A stretch of 64,000 nucleotides of DNA from assembly GCA_003956705.1 (NCBI GenBank), contig QZCP01000086.1, positions 1 to 64,000 on the forward strand. The letters run 5' to 3'. The notes beneath the pieces are model-generated. The model searched no databases and had not been told where the DNA came from. It saw only the letters and a list, made by a program, of their open reading frames with translations. A program made the translations under genes and the position numbers. The stretch comes from Brevipalpus yothersi (Eukaryota > Arthropoda > Arachnida > Trombidiformes > Tenuipalpidae). Below are positions 37,315-51,905 of the stretch, in pieces (position 1 is the stretch's first letter; each line of letters starts with the position of its first letter).

Positions 37315-39592
37315 TCATCCCAGTGCTGTGTCCTGTGGATGATATTCATCATAAGCCCAACTGTCCAAAAGTGAGGGTTTAAACCATGCAAAGTAGATGA
37401 AAAATGATACCGTAAAAACTCCAAAAAGAAAAGGGAACACAAATTTTGATATTCGATCAATAAATCTCGCTTGGCGTGTATACGAAGATGCACCTATCTC
37501 AGTCCATGGATGAGGTCTTCGAAGCCATGCGAAAACTGATGCAGTAGCTCTCATTCGACCATCAGTTGAATCTGGTGATCGACATTTACGATCATTTCCA
37601 CCACCGCCACCCACACCACCGACACCCACACTCACTCCACCGGATGGAGTGCCAATAAAGCTGGTTGTTCGATGATTAATTTGTCGAGCTGATGATGTTA
37701 ACATTGGATCCTCTTCCGCTACCAGAGGTGTTCTAACTTCAAATTCACTCTGATTAAGGCCATCTTTGGTACTTGTTTCGGCTAATTTTCGACCATTACT
37801 CTGGTGATTACAGGAGATATAAGTTTAAGAGAGTTTAAAAAGAGAAATTCTCAGCATCAATCTTATCATGTGGGAATGATGAATTTGAAAAATTTGCACA
37901 ACATCTTCCCATAGTGTCATTTGAAATTGGATCACAAATCTAATCAAATCATTAATTAGTAGCATCATTCATTTGACTCACCGAAATTTGATTGTTTAGA
38001 GCAGCTCGAAACGCTTCACTAGGCTGATCACTTGAGTTGGGCCTACTTGAGTGATGCATTCGACGATATATATAATTAACAATGATAAACTCTATCATGG
38101 ATGCGTAAATGAAGAACATACAAGCTGCATCCCAAAGATTCATCGCAGTTAAATTTGAGACAACAGGTAGTGAAGATCGAAAGCTATAGAGGTAGAGAGA
38201 AAGAGAAGAAGAAAGAAAGAAATGTTTATGTGTGAATTAATGTGAATTAATAATTGCCCACTAATTATCAATTAAAAGTGGCCACTATATTCATGATAGT
38301 GATACCGCATGAATCAATTATGTCACTGATGAATTTCGGAGAGTGATAATATTCACTCTCTTTTCTCAATGAAGTAGACAAAATCGATTAATCGTTAATT
38401 TGAATGTGTGTATGTGTGCGATCAATCTCATTTCTAAAGTAATCTGAGCCACTTCAGATATGAGAACTTTTGAAAAAAAGACTTGACATGTGGCAAGTCA
38501 ATTGACCACTTCATATAAATAATCACTTTGGATAACATTAATCGTCACAGTAAATCCTGTCCACTTTAGCACAGTTGAATCACGCTACCATGTCATTGCT
38601 CAGATTATTTCTTCTTCTTCTTTTTACAGATTAATAATCAAAATTTGCTTCCTGTGCATCGAGGCATGTAGACAGTGATTATTTTCCTTGAATAACGGTA
38701 AAAGTGCCGTCAAGAATTTTTCACCAACGATTCATGGTAGAAGGTCCACAGCCAGGACACATACACATACACACACATAGAGATGACATGAATTGGATGA
38801 AAATTGCTTCCGACTCAAGAGGAATCATTAATATTTCAGATGGTAAACACACAAACTATTTTTTCGAACCTGTTTGTGGTAGTACAAAAGTTCAACATGG
38901 TCGTCACACCGATCATCACACGAGCGGGAACTGCATTAACATCAAGCCAAAAACTGATGAATGAACTGGTCACCAGTACCATTCCGGGCACAAAAACAGT
39001 ACTGAAATAAAACAATTTGTCCCGTGTAAAAATTAAGTATACACTCAAACAGCTGAATTCATTTCGCCATGAATGATGCTCTCTACACCGTCCGGTTGCA
39101 TTTTTGCTTAGATATGCATTAAGTGAACGAAATGAGTTTGAATTGAAAATTGGAACCGAATTGTGAGGCTTCCATCGGAATTCCAATTGACTAGCTTCAT
39201 AAGACACTGTCAAAGGGTAAAAATAAGAAGAAAAAGGAAAAATGTTAATTATCATCAAGAGTAAGCAATGAATTTTGATGAGCTTTTTTTCTCCTCCTCA
39301 TCAGAATTCATCTGAATTCAAAATCATCTTTCCCTTGCTGTTCATCATCCAACGTTCAAAAATGTTACAATCCAGATTCTCAGAAGCTGTTGATGGACAC
39401 CAGAGAGAAAGAGGAAGAGAGAGAGAGAATGAAGGAAAAAGCTATGAAATATCCACTTTCAGGTTAATTGCATGTATCATGAGAGTTGGCTAAGCAATTT
39501 GGATAACATTCTCACGATAATAACTCGATCATCGGCCATGGATGTTGAGCAAGCATCATTCCAAATGCTACTTGCTCAAAGCTCAATGAATG

Positions 39593-39654
<62 letters not shown>

Positions 39655-39674
39655 NCTCTCTTTCTTTCTTTCTT

Positions 39675-39711
<37 letters not shown>

Positions 39712-39858
39712 ATAAACAAGTCACATAGAGAGAGAAAGCAAAGTCTTATTCGTGCCTACCAAAATAGACCAGTAGCCTGGTACCATGAAACAATCTAGTC
39801 TCATATGTGACTGATTTGATTACCGAATGAATCTATTTCTTCATCTTATTCTTGTGTG

Positions 39859-39909
<51 letters not shown>

Positions 39910-40585
39910 ATTTTATCGGTCTCAGGACATGAATAGTAAATGGGTAATTCATTGATCCGAGCCTCAGTGATAATATAAGCAGCTAGAGATCTGTTGCGCT
40001 GAGTTTATATTCCACCATCTTGATTGCTTCCTCATGAAAGAGAGAGATCCCATCGATTATTGAAGCCATAAACGACGATCAAGATAATCGCTGTGATCGT
40101 CAAGCACAGTGTAAGCAAGATCTCAGAAAAAGAGGAATAATTGAATGAAAAATCGAGTCTAGATTTAGGAGCTTTTCTAAGCTCACAATTTTAGAATCGA
40201 GATGAGAAATCAAAATTCAGCAAGAGAAAGGCTCACTTATCTCAACATTGGAACTGATCTACTCGAAACTCAAGTGAGAATTACTCAGCATCTACATTTG
40301 TATAAGAAAAACCAAAGTTCGTAGAACTAGAGCATCAAACTGATAATCACCGTCAAACTCAATGTTATTTCTTTGATAGAGAAATTCTGATCAAAAATAT
40401 TCCCAATCTGAATCTGATAGTAGAATAATTCATTGGTGCTGTATAATCGGGCCACAGATTACTGCTCCACGGTGTCCACAATGAACAGGTGAGCATTGGA
40501 AGTTCACGATTTTTTGTTCTTCCGGGCAAATGATACAAGTACATGACCTGGATTCAACGGTTGGATAGAAAGTTAAGCAGAAGAC

Positions 40586-40665
<80 letters not shown>

Positions 40666-41225
40666 GTATTCCTAGAGAATACATAATCTATATAGCCACT
40701 TCTCGACCATCCTGAGCATATCACTCTATAATGTAGCTCGTTATTCTTGGAAGGTTAACTAAAATCGATTGTGGCTGCTCTTCAACATCTTCTCTTCTCT
40801 CTCTCTTTCTCTCTTGGCTGGATGGTCTCCATGAAAGCTATAAGTTTTTAGTATATGATTTTTTTGGAAAGTAGCTCAACACAGTACTCAACTAACATAC
40901 ATACACACACACTTTGCACACAGAGATGCACATACACACACAAACAGATAAACACACACAAAGCTAGAAAAAAGCTCATGAAACTAGACGAATGATAAAA
41001 ACTAAGGCATGAGCTGGATTTGATGAGCCTCATCATGAAGTCAAAAGAGTGAGAAAAGATCAAGACTCAGGAAGAGAGAAGAAGAAGACCGCAAGTGATG
41101 AACACTTTGAACGAAGTGACATGATGATGAAGAAGATGGAGAAGGAAAAAACATGGGAAACAATAGAATGTCTCTGGAGTAGAACTTTCGCCTGATTTCA
41201 GATTGAGGCAGCCCTTTGACCTCGC

Positions 41226-41274
<49 letters not shown>

Positions 41275-44200
41275 CCCTGAAAAACAAACAAAGTTATGCT
41301 CTGATGCTAGTGTATCTCGTATCATGACATTTTTTTTCTCAGCTAGAAACCCTCAAAATAGAATCAATTGCTTTTAAACAAGTGATGAAAATATTTTCTT
41401 CCAATGAACATCATCATCTGGAGAGAGTACAAATTTTTTTCTCTCACTCTTCTATACACTTGTTCAAATTGAACTCAACTGAACTAACAACTTGTAAGTA
41501 TTGATATTATTATGATGATGTGGAGCATGTCTTCGCATGTGATCATGGTTCCGCGATTTTTTTATCTTCACACAAGTCTATTGATAGAAAAATAGGGATC
41601 AAGGATTGCTCTTCTGGATGATATTTGAGCAGCATGAGTCTATTTTTCTTTTCTTACATATGCAATAAGAATTTTTTCCATGATGCATTCTAAGGATAAA
41701 ATCGGAAGCGGATATTGGTTCTTAATGTGCTCCAATATCATGGTTCAGCGTTCTGGATTCTCCATTCCACTTCCATGTGCTTCCGATTAGAATGATTAGT
41801 GGATACACTATGATACAGATTGCTTAGCATGAGAATAAGATTCAGTTCATTGGTGGAATGATATCATCTTCGATAGGCTGAAAGTTGATTTCTTCCTAAG
41901 GTTTCATGGATGAAAACTTTTGCCCTCTTCCTCATATTCTTTCTCTAGGTTGTTCAATATCCGATTATCTTGAAGAATAAGAATGTGGATGATGAAGACA
42001 GTAATGGGCAAGAAATTGTTAATTCAAATGATAATTAGTCATTTTCTCAAAGTGTTCAGAAGATTATTACTTACTGCTTTCAACGGCAAAAAAACATCTT
42101 GGACTATCAAATGGAAATATATTCAATTCGCCTTCACAGGTGATTATCATCTTTTGCCTTTAGTAGGTGCAATTGTGCGTCGAAGTTGATGAAAATAGAA
42201 AGAGAGAAGAGAAAGAGATAAAGAAAGAAAGAGAGAGAATTAGAATTAGAATACTTTCATAGGAATAAGAATAGGAAAAATAGATAAATAAAAATGTATG
42301 ATACTAAATTGGCATCATTAATTTGGGAAGGAAGTAGCCCGGTTAATAGGAAATGGTTAACAAGAAGTACAGACAAAGATCATATGCACGAAAGGATTCC
42401 TCTTAAGAAAATTGAAACTCTTATCTTTACTCATCATTTTTAGGCAAACGAAAATGTTCAAGATAATTTAAATTTTCACGCTATTGTTAATACTGAGTGA
42501 TCATCATCGTTATAAAACTCATATGTTTCGGGCCAAGGATATTGTTCCTCAAAAATAATGAACATTTTTCCCTTCACTCAGGGAACACACATATACACAC
42601 AAACATTTCTCTATGCTATTTCTTTTTTCGGTTCCTGATGACCTTCCTAATTTAAATAGATCACGTCAATTGGAGGTGGAACATACACATACACACTCAC
42701 ACACACACTTGAAGAAGAAGTATTCAAATGAGAACTCTCTTATTATGATAAACTCTTTGGCAAGAGAATACTTCGACGTCATGGTGAAGAAGAGGGGTTG
42801 AACAGCCTGGAAACTTTTCAACCCTAATCCAGTGAATCTGATGAGCTTCTCTTTCCCTCTCTTTTCCTGCAATGTTATCCATGATTGAAAAGTCAGGGAG
42901 AAAAAGATCACATGAAACATTTCATCTTCCAAGTCATGTAAATGAGCAAGAAAATCACTATAATTTTCTTCCAAATTTTGTTGGAAAAAACATGGAAAAA
43001 AGGTATCAAATGTCTATCGTGAAGGCTACATTTCAGTCAATTCTTCATGGTCAATCTCTTCTACACTTGATGAAACTTTCGACGCCTATCGTAAATGAAT
43101 TTTTCTTTCTCCACTCATGATGATACTGTACACCTTCGAACACCAATCAAGTGAGTGACTCTGATTGGAGTGAAATTTCAATTTTTAGTAACTAGAGGAT
43201 GCCTTCTGGAGGAGGAGAAAAAGAGAGGATGGAGAGGCGAAGAAGAAGAAGAAGAGGAAGTATGTTAAAAAAAAGATGAATTAGACAGCAAAATGAGATG
43301 AAATGATTGAATAGATTTAAATTAGCAGCAACTGTATGCATGTGATGAGCTGATTTTCTCAGAGGTTCTACAAGTCGAGACATGAGAGAAAGAGAGGCTG
43401 AGATGGAGAGAGAGGGTGAAAAAAAATTTGATGGAGTCAAATTCCATTGAAATGATGTCATGATAGCTATTTTTGGAGTCATTCTGACTCGAGATTTCTT
43501 TCTCTTTCCAACATCACCTCATGAACACCTCGAACTCATTTGTTGTTGAAAGAATATTTTCACTTGCCTTTCACTGTGTGTCACCTATGATGAGCCCTTT
43601 AACAAGCCTTTTCTTTATGGTAGGTAGACGGAAAAACTGTGCAGAAGGACATCTGAATAGGATTGAATTTGAGTTTCATGACCAAAGACAAAGAGAATAT
43701 CAAATATTTGAGGCAAAAATCGATTTTTTTCGAGTATATTGAGTCATGAAATATTCATTACTGGAGCTCTTTTATTGGCTCTTTTTTAAATAGAAAAAAA
43801 GTTCTTCAGAGGAAGAAAAAAAAGTAAAAATAGACGAAGAAATGAAGCCTGAATTACATTAAAATAATCATTCGTTCGATTTATCCATGATCGAATGGAA
43901 AAATTCGAAGAGTGAGAGAGAGAGATCAATTCTACATTGAGATGAATTGAAATGCAAACATTCAAGAGGTTTTATTCAGGAGGAATCCAGCTGAGAGAGA
44001 AGAGCTTATCAATCGAAGCACCATAAAGCAATAAAGTCCACAAAATCTATCAAATTGAATAAATAACGGGAAAATCCTCGAATAGATCAGTTGGAATATT
44101 TTCTTTCTATCTCACTCTTCCTTGAAGCTTCGATGAAAGAATTGAGAAAATAGTCTTTTGTTGGTAGACTAATCTATTCAAAAAATTGAAGTTCTCACAC

Positions 44201-46124
44201 TTCATTCATAAATTTGAACAATTAATTCTGAATCAAAAATAGATTCCCAAAAAAATTGTCTCAATTCAAAGTGTGACTCAATTCTCCATCAATTGTCATC
44301 TGGAACAGGACGAACAATCTCTGTAATTCAAGGAAGCTTAGAAAAAAAAGTTTTGTCAAATGTCTAGAATTCCTCTCAAATCAGCTACACAAGTCACAAA
44401 TTTTTCTGGGTCATCTAATGAATGGGGAAGAATTTGATGTTCGATAAATAGTGTACTAATGAGCAAAACAGTAATTCCGTTTTCAACACAACTCTACCTT
44501 CCCAGCCTTATAACCAAAATTATTACCGTTATACTGACAACAGTAGGAAGAAAACAGTACTCCAGTGAGCTTGTATTGCTATGGTTATTCATAAAAAACC
44601 TGGAATAATGGGAGAAGATTTTTCGGAAAAGAAAAGCTGAAAATAGACAAGCAATATCATGAAAAGCGATAACAAAAAAGTGAGCAATGTGTGTGTGAGA
44701 GAGAGAGAAAGAATATTCTCTTCTCTTCTAGTGGGCTTGATAGTGAAACTTGGCCAAATACTGCCGAGGCATAATTTATGCCTATGCCTTTGAAACAATC
44801 ACGAGATAACATGAATAAATAATTCACTGGTGAGTACTCTGTCCCCATGCCATCGGTATAGTATTTTCGTTGGCCAAGCATGAGAGCAGAGAGAGAGAGA
44901 GAGAGAGAGAGACTATTTTCGGTTCATGGTTAGAATCAGATTCTCGATTAACTGAGTCCCAATTGTTTGCCCATTTTGTAGAAGCAAAATTGAAATACAC
45001 TTCTGACATGTAGGAGGAAAGTGTATCTTATATTATTTGGATGCTGACTGTGTGTGTGAATGTGAATGGCATACTACAAATCAGCCCAAAATGATTACAT
45101 TGAATTTAATATCAGCCATTACCTAGAGAAAAAATAGCATATATATAAAATATATAAAATAGCGAAAGCAGCATATAAGTTTATACATCTTCATGATGAA
45201 TTCTTGTCACTCAAATATGTTCGTCTGGCAATCTCAATGAAAATTGATTTGATTCTCAGTGATGGGGCATGTGCTGAAGTGTGATTACTTTTCTGGATAG
45301 TTTTGCTTGAAGGCTGATAGATAGTGATTCTCTTTTTCTTTTTTCTTCGTTCCCAGCATTCGATGAAATTGGGAGAATCAGTTTCGAAGATTCATGATAT
45401 TGGATAACGAAAGTATCAGAAATGGAACAATTTCCAGAGAGAAAGAAAATTACACACAGACAGATATATGCATACACACACACTCATACACCAAGTCATG
45501 AAATACACCAGAAAATTCTAAGATGATAATAAAATTTATCAACATCTTACCTAGTTATATATACCACAGTACCGTTGGGAAAAATTTTCAAAGCCATTAA
45601 CATTGGTCCAGCTTCATTATATGTCTTGAATTCTCCGTGCAAAATGAAATAAGTGTCTGGCTTCCATATTGAATCTTTATGCCTCAGACCATTCAAATAT
45701 ATGTGCTCCTGGTTTGTTCCATCTTCACGATAAAATCGTAGACGATCGTCTATCCAATCTTGAAAAAGTAGAAATTCAATCTCATACTTCAAACTTGACT
45801 CATCCGGCGATGACATGGATAGCATGAGAACGCTCACATTAACCACGGTTTGCTCTGTGTGTGATCAGAATACATACATAGATAAATATATAAATAAATG
45901 GAAAAAGATTTATCAGTATTGAGTATGTAGCAAACGACTATAGTAATGTGCAATGATCATAAGGATGAGAACAAGGCATCATCATATTAGACTTGAATGG
46001 AACTCTCCATGAACGCTTGACCAGTGTGGCTTTTTTTGGTGATTTGGGCTCATAGAGTGTATATCAGCTCTCAGAATTCATTTTCCATGCTCTACTCCAC
46101 CCAATCCTCACACACATCAGTTAT

Positions 46125-46200
<76 letters not shown>

Positions 46201-48189
46201 CAGAATAGAGATCAGAAATGTGAGAAAATACAGAATAGATTTGTTTGCAAATCTTCTGGATTTACTCAGAAGGAAACATTGTCCAAGCTACCACACTTTT
46301 GGTGACACACTAGAGACAAATAAGACATGTCTAAAAGTTAAGTCACAATAGATGTATGAGCCATGAATAACTGTTGCATATTGACCTGGTGGATTTTTGC
46401 TGTCGATTTTATCGTATGTCATAGGGAATGTCAGAATTCAGTTGGATTCATCATGCAGAGAAGTTGGACTCTATAATGAGCATCAAGATTTGTGTGCCTG
46501 TGTGAATAATTTGCCACACAAGTTAGATTCTCATGATGATTTTTACATATTTAAGAGGTACCTTGCTTTCTTGCTGCAAGCTTTTGTGATCCATATCGTA
46601 AAGGAGGCCCTGGAAAACAGCCTATTTCAGGAATATCGAAATTCAATACCTCAATAAGTCTCATGATAAACTCGATAAAGGCAATATGAACACAGAATAC
46701 AGATAGAATATAGAGAATGTAGAGATGGGGGAGAATCAACCTGAAAAGATTTGAAACGAATCTTGCTCAATATGACAGTTGAAAACCTTGTCCAAATCTT
46801 GTTATAAATCTTGATATTGTATAAATTCATATTCTTGTTGTCACCATTGAAGATTGACAGTTTGTCAGTCTCAAGAGTCTCTCTCAAAACATAACGGTAC
46901 ATGCAACGGTACTGGCCTCATGAGCATTTGTGACCGGTGTGCTGATCGAGACAGGGCAAATGCTTTCGTAATCTCAATTCCCCTACCTACATCATCATGA
47001 TTCTATATGAGCATCATTACAGGGGCTTTTCCATTTTGACATGCCAGAGCATAGAATCAGCCCAAATCTCCATATTTCACAGACAGAACTCACTCATCAC
47101 TCTTTTTTCCATCATCTTGGCTTGGAGCATTTTTGGGTGAGCCAGTCATGATAACAGAGAAAAAAAGGAGAGACAGAGAGAGAGATAAAATCATTTTCTG
47201 GGGGCAAATTCTCAGAACGGCTAACGTGATCATGACAGCAAGATAAAACAAATGAATGGATGGAAACGGAGATGATGGTGATGAAAGCAAAAAGAACTTA
47301 TATCCTTCTCCAACAAAGTAGAAAATGACTTTCAATACATTTCCACATGAGAAGAGAGAGAAAGGCAAAGAAAGAGAGAGAGAGAGATGACTAATGGACA
47401 CAAGACATCTTTCAATCGATTATGACTCTTTCTTCAGTAGAATGAGGGCATTTTAAAGTAGACCTCTTGATTGCTAATTCGATCAGACCAATCAGTTGCT
47501 GTACATCTAACAATGAGAACTGCAATCTATTTCATTTCCCGAGAAAAAATTCAATTCAATTACAGCTTACTTCTCCTCCCCCATGAATTGAATATCACTT
47601 TGACCATCATCGTACACAGAAGAAGTGAGAAAATAACCATGAATTCTTCCTATAGTATATTATTGATGTTATTCCCTCTCTCTTTCGCTTACTCACTTTT
47701 TCTTTCAACTTCTTGGCCATTCAATTCACGATGCCCTCTATTCAGCAACACGTATCCGATTCTGGATTCCATTCCAAGCTTCCATAGCCACGATGACCAT
47801 GATGGCCATTATCAATCTATTCAAGTAACTTTTGCACCCTCTTTTTTCTCTCTGGAATACATGTCGGTGTTGGTGAAACAACAACAACGTCACTACACTA
47901 AGCAACGTGAAATGTTGGCTCAAAAGTCGATGTTGATGTTAAGATATTGGAAGCCTCTCTTCAGCCACCAAGTCGCTTGTCAAGAAAAGAAGTATTGATG
48001 ATGAATTGTCCTAAGAAATAGCGCAAAATCCGTCATGCATAAATTATCTTATTCACACCCATTTTTTCCATTCTCTCTTCTTTCGAAGGAATCATCATCA
48101 ACTCTTGACGAAAGGTAATACTATTCCTGGATACTTGGAATCGGAATGATAAATGAATATATACTGCTAGCCATCAGAATTCTCATTGC

Positions 48190-48251
<62 letters not shown>

Positions 48252-50746
48252 GTAAGGGTAATAGACATAAATGATTGAACTACCCTGATGTCTGTTTTTT
48301 CTGATTATTAAATGAGCAAAATATCATATAGTGGCAAAAATAATAATCCAGTAGAGTAGCTTACTCCAGACAAAATCATCGAAACTCTAGAGGCCAGTAT
48401 GCTCCAGCTATCAGTATGACTCTTCACCTTGCTTGATGAGTTTTGCAAGTATCAAAGGTGATAGCAAATACAGCCAGACCATGATGAGGTATTGGATTGA
48501 ACATGTTGAAAGAGGAGGAGGACAAATGGATGTTTACCAAGAGTGATCATTGGATTGCAAATGGCAAAACACATATTGTCCACTCTTTTAATCGAAAAGT
48601 TATTACCAAATTCAGTTATTCTTAGATATTCTTGGAATGGGAAAACTTTCTCACCTCAATTCTGAATGGTCAAGTCTGATTGATACACACTCGAAAATGT
48701 TTACAAACGCAATATACACACATACACATGAGCTGCCACAGGTCAAACATTGAAGATGGTGTCAAGAGTTGCCTTTTTCATGATGGAATAGAATAGGATA
48801 GAATAGGATAGGATAGAACAGAATAAATAAGATTGTCTCTTACCTGAAGGCAAAACGTATTGATCATATTTGCTATAGTTTTTGGTAGTCAAATAATCCA
48901 GAATCTCTTTTTCCGTTGAAGAACTAGGAAAACTATAGGAAAAAGGTAAACGAAAAAGGAGACAGAGAGATAAAAAAAACTATGAGTTGAGAGAAAATGA
49001 ATTACGAAACACAATCTGATCGAATTGAACACTGTATTCAAGGTATAGATTTGATGGTGAATAATTTTGTGTGAGGAAAAAAGGCTTTCCCGAGAAAACT
49101 AGATTCTTTTGGATTCCCTAATAAGCAATGATATAAGACAAGAGCTGTTGGATAATCAAAACAATTTGATTTACATGCAAGTAAGTTTGTTCAGACAGAT
49201 TGTGTGTGTAAATTTTATTTACAGAGGTTAATCTAACTTATTCAAGGATAAACTTTGATTCACTCGAGTATCTGGTATCCATACCAGAATGAGAGGCATC
49301 TTTATCATCTGGGAGAAGAATTTGATACAAAATTACAGAGATCTCTGTTCTTTTTTTCCCTCCATTTCTATTGAAACTCTCAGCTTGAATACAAAATATT
49401 TCAGTACCTCAAAAACAAAAAGAATAAAATATAAAGTCTGAGAATATATTTCCTTTCTCAAGTTTCTAAAATTGATGAAGATCACACTCGAGAATTCTCG
49501 TCTACAAGCCGTGGAAAGCTGTTGGCTTATCGTGACAGAAAAATCCATCACTTTATCGTAAATTTTACCACAACATCAACTGATTACGTAACATGTCTCA
49601 CTAAATCTGATTTTCTCTAATGCAAGTGTGTGTCCTTATACTTTACTGTTTCTGTTCGATGGAGTTGAATGTTTATCATTTTCTTTCTTCCTCTCAAGAC
49701 ACTCGTTGCCTAGCTTTTTTACTAGTCAGAATACTTGGCAAAAGTGTTCAAGGAATTGGTAGAAAAGTTCACACAGGGGGAATGATGAGATGCAGATAGA
49801 ATTTCTTATCATGTGTAGAGGGAATATTTCGTATGAAAAATTTTCTCTCACTAGTGTGTGTTTGTATGAAAAACTGTGAAATGAAAAAACTTTCCATTCC
49901 ACTCCCAATGATGAAATATAGCTCAATCATTTATCATTCAAATTCGTCAGTCAATGTTGTCGTTACTTTTCCTCTCTATCTTTCGTTGAGATGAGGAAGA
50001 GGATGAAGAAGAAGAAAAAATTGTCATCAATGTAGAACGGAGACATTTCCTCTCTCTCTCTCAGGTATGTAGTAAGTAAAAACTTGTAAAATATTCATTC
50101 AACATCTCTCAATTGGGATGAAGCATTAATGCCTAATGGAATCCAATAGAATGTCATTTTCTTCTCTCTTATTGATTCATGCAAAGTATCGCAATCCATC
50201 GACTGGGCGTTCGGAAGGGGAAATTGTATGGACTATCTGAATGAAAAATATCATAGATTCAATTTAATGTCAATATTAGTGGAAAGAAAAAGATCATGAT
50301 AGTGGAGTGAAATTGTACAGATTTTGGATGGACGCTGAAATATGTATATGTCACACACATACATGTATATTGACTATCTTTTGCTGTGTAGGTCAATGGA
50401 TTGTTCGATATTTTGAGAAACATTTGATCTGATTATAGATTTTTACTATTGATGATTAAAAAAAGTAAGAAGCACAAGATCAATAAAATGGGTGAAAAGG
50501 AGGAGAAAGAAAAGTTTATCACTCCGATTGACGAATGATAATGGGTATAAGTGGAATGAAAGTGGGAGAGACAGAGACACGAGAATGAATGAAGATATGA
50601 ATGTATATATTAAATAGATATTGTATCGATTTTATTTACCTGGGTGTATTATTGTACCCACTAGAAGCGGCCAATAGTTGAGGTAGAAAAAGATATATCA
50701 AAAAAATAGGCTCTAATATGATCGCAATCCAAAACGGACCGGACAT
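37315..50746 (-). CDS. Cys-loop ligand-gated anion channel subunit, SsCl/CG7589-like
   Basis: Seven exons on the minus strand: 50746-50640, 48932-48844, 45854-45551, 42157-42075, 39206-38870, 38183-37982, 37800-37315. Phases 2, 1, 2, 1, 2, 0 join into 535 aa. Exon 1 is a signal peptide (about residues 1-27). The extracellular domain has SSPDESSLKYEIEFLLFQDW and WKPDTYF. The Cys-loop is Cys174-Cys188 with exactly 13 residues between (EGELNIFPFDSPR). A second cysteine pair, Cys235 and Cys247, is as in glycine, GluCl and histamine-gated channels. M1 starts near 258. M2 is preceded by NAVPAR (Pro288-Ala289-Arg290), the anion-selectivity signature, then VMIGVTTMLNFCTT. M3 follows NLWDAACMFF, the M3-M4 loop has a Gly-rich run, and M4 (FVFPFLFGVFTVSFF) is near the end. 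RVMIGVTTMLNF and SFRSSLPVVSNLTAMN match what I recall of the Drosophila group containing CG7589/SsCl, CG6927 and pHCl-2. The ligand cannot be read from sequence. Confidence 0.93.
39597..39705. repeat. Compound (CT)n(CTTT)n(CT)n tract with one undetermined base
   Basis: Over 100 bases of CT/CTTT repeats in a channel intron. It contains the window's only N (39655), probably an assembly uncertainty from the repeat. Confidence 0.95.
39860..39906. repeat. (CT)n microsatellite
   Basis: Perfect CT run in a channel intron. Confidence 0.95.
40586..40661. repeat. (GA)n microsatellite
   Basis: Long perfect GA run in the channel intron between exons 4 and 5. Confidence 0.95.
41229..41270. repeat. (CT)n microsatellite
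   Basis: Perfect CT run in the same channel intron. Confidence 0.95.
44888..44911. repeat. (GA)n microsatellite, short
   Basis: Twelve GA units in a channel intron. Confidence 0.9.
46126..46200. repeat. (GA)n microsatellite
   Basis: Long GA run about 270 bases upstream of channel exon 3. Confidence 0.95.
47513..47998 (+). CDS. Candidate unrecognised ORF inside a channel intron
   Basis: An uninterrupted plus-strand frame of 161 codons from ATG 47513, or 119 codons from ATG 47639, lies in the intron between channel exons 2 and 3. It is not driven by a dinucleotide repeat, unlike most long frames here. From the second ATG it begins MNSSYSILLMLFPLSFAYSLF, resembling a signal peptide, followed by HSHDDHDGHY and a Gln/Lys-rich tail ending QEKKY. 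No homology is recognised. It may be a nested single-exon gene or chance. Confidence 0.2.
   Translation: MRTAIYFISREKIQFNYSLLLLPHELNITLTIIVHRRSEKITMNSSYSILLMLFPLSFAYSLFLSTSWPFNSRCPLFSNTYPILDSIPSFHSHDDHDGHYQSIQVTFAPSFFSLEYMSVLVKQQQRHYTKQREMLAQKSMLMLRYWKPLFSHQVACQEKKY
48190..48247. repeat. (GA)n microsatellite
   Basis: Perfect GA run in a channel intron. Confidence 0.95.
48785..48831. repeat. Pentanucleotide GAATA/GGATA tandem repeat
   Basis: Alternating GAATA and GGATA units next to the donor of channel exon 2. Confidence 0.85.
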
Positions 50747-51881
50747 GATATCGGCTGATGAGCAGCGGCTCTTGAAACAATATGATATTGCAATCTGTTT
50801 TTACCCTATTCCAATCAATTCAATTTGAGTATATCATTCTGATCACATACAGAGAGGACACAGTCGATGAGCCGGATAATGGTCATGGATTGCAATTTTC
50901 CAATTAATAGCGGAAGCATGATGAGGATGATCAATGAGATGTCTTGTGAACTTGAAAAATCTTTCTCTCTATTTTTCGAGTTGAGGTATTGATGAAAATC
51001 AGTAGATCAAACGAAGAGAAAACTGAGAGAAGAAAAAAGTTGACAAAATAGATATGTTCCAGAACGTAACCCAGAGAAACCAAAGTCAAAAGCAAGAGGC
51101 ACACAAAACACAGAGGAAAGTATATATACACAGAGAGAAGAACAGAGAGAAAAAGAGAAATGAATGGCAAATAAATGTTTAACTCATGTTCTCCACTGTG
51201 TTTATCATCGCACTGATTAGATGGGTCCACATTTGACTGGTTACCTTATTGTTTTTCAAGATCGATCAAACAAATGTCCTCCCAAAGTTCTCACACACAT
51301 ATACACACACATGAGTTCGAAAGAATGGCATGTTCTACTAACACAGTGGAAGCCATCTGAACGGTCCCTGGACTTTTTTCTATCTCTATCTCTCACTTGT
51401 TCTCACTTGCTCTCGTTACTACTAGATCTCGATTACAGAGAGCTTCAATTCGATATTCCCTTCGTTCGCATGCCCGATTCTAGTCACGCTCTTCGAACTA
51501 CTTCTACTGTGAATTCGAATTCACTAGATTATTCTGACGATACTTTTTCTCCAACTATCATGATACAATTGCTGGCGACATCTTTTGCAACGATTTCATG
51601 ATGATATTGGAATTTTATCGTTATCATGGCAACCAGAATGGAATCCGAATAGTAGCGCCTACTTCATTAACGTGATTGAATCGTTCCCTCTCTCTCTCTC
51701 TTGGATGATGATTCATTCAGTGCTAATAATAGCTTGAGAAAACGTCTGTGCAATTCAAGCCCAAAAACATAATATGTGAAGAATGTTTACAAGATTCCAG
51801 GGAAATATTTTCGATTTCTAAGATCAACGATCGATGTGAAATCTAACCTCGGTCCCTGATAATCTGGAGTAATTCGTATGC

Positions 51882-51905
51882 CACACACACACACACACAC
51901 ACACA
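51882..51905. repeat. (AC)n microsatellite
   Basis: About twelve AC units; one of few non-GA dinucleotide tracts here. Confidence 0.95.

Noticed and set aside
51221..51601. Plus frame of 126 codons
   Set aside because: Composition is unremarkable, with no homology or splice sites; it lies in the channel's 5' flank.
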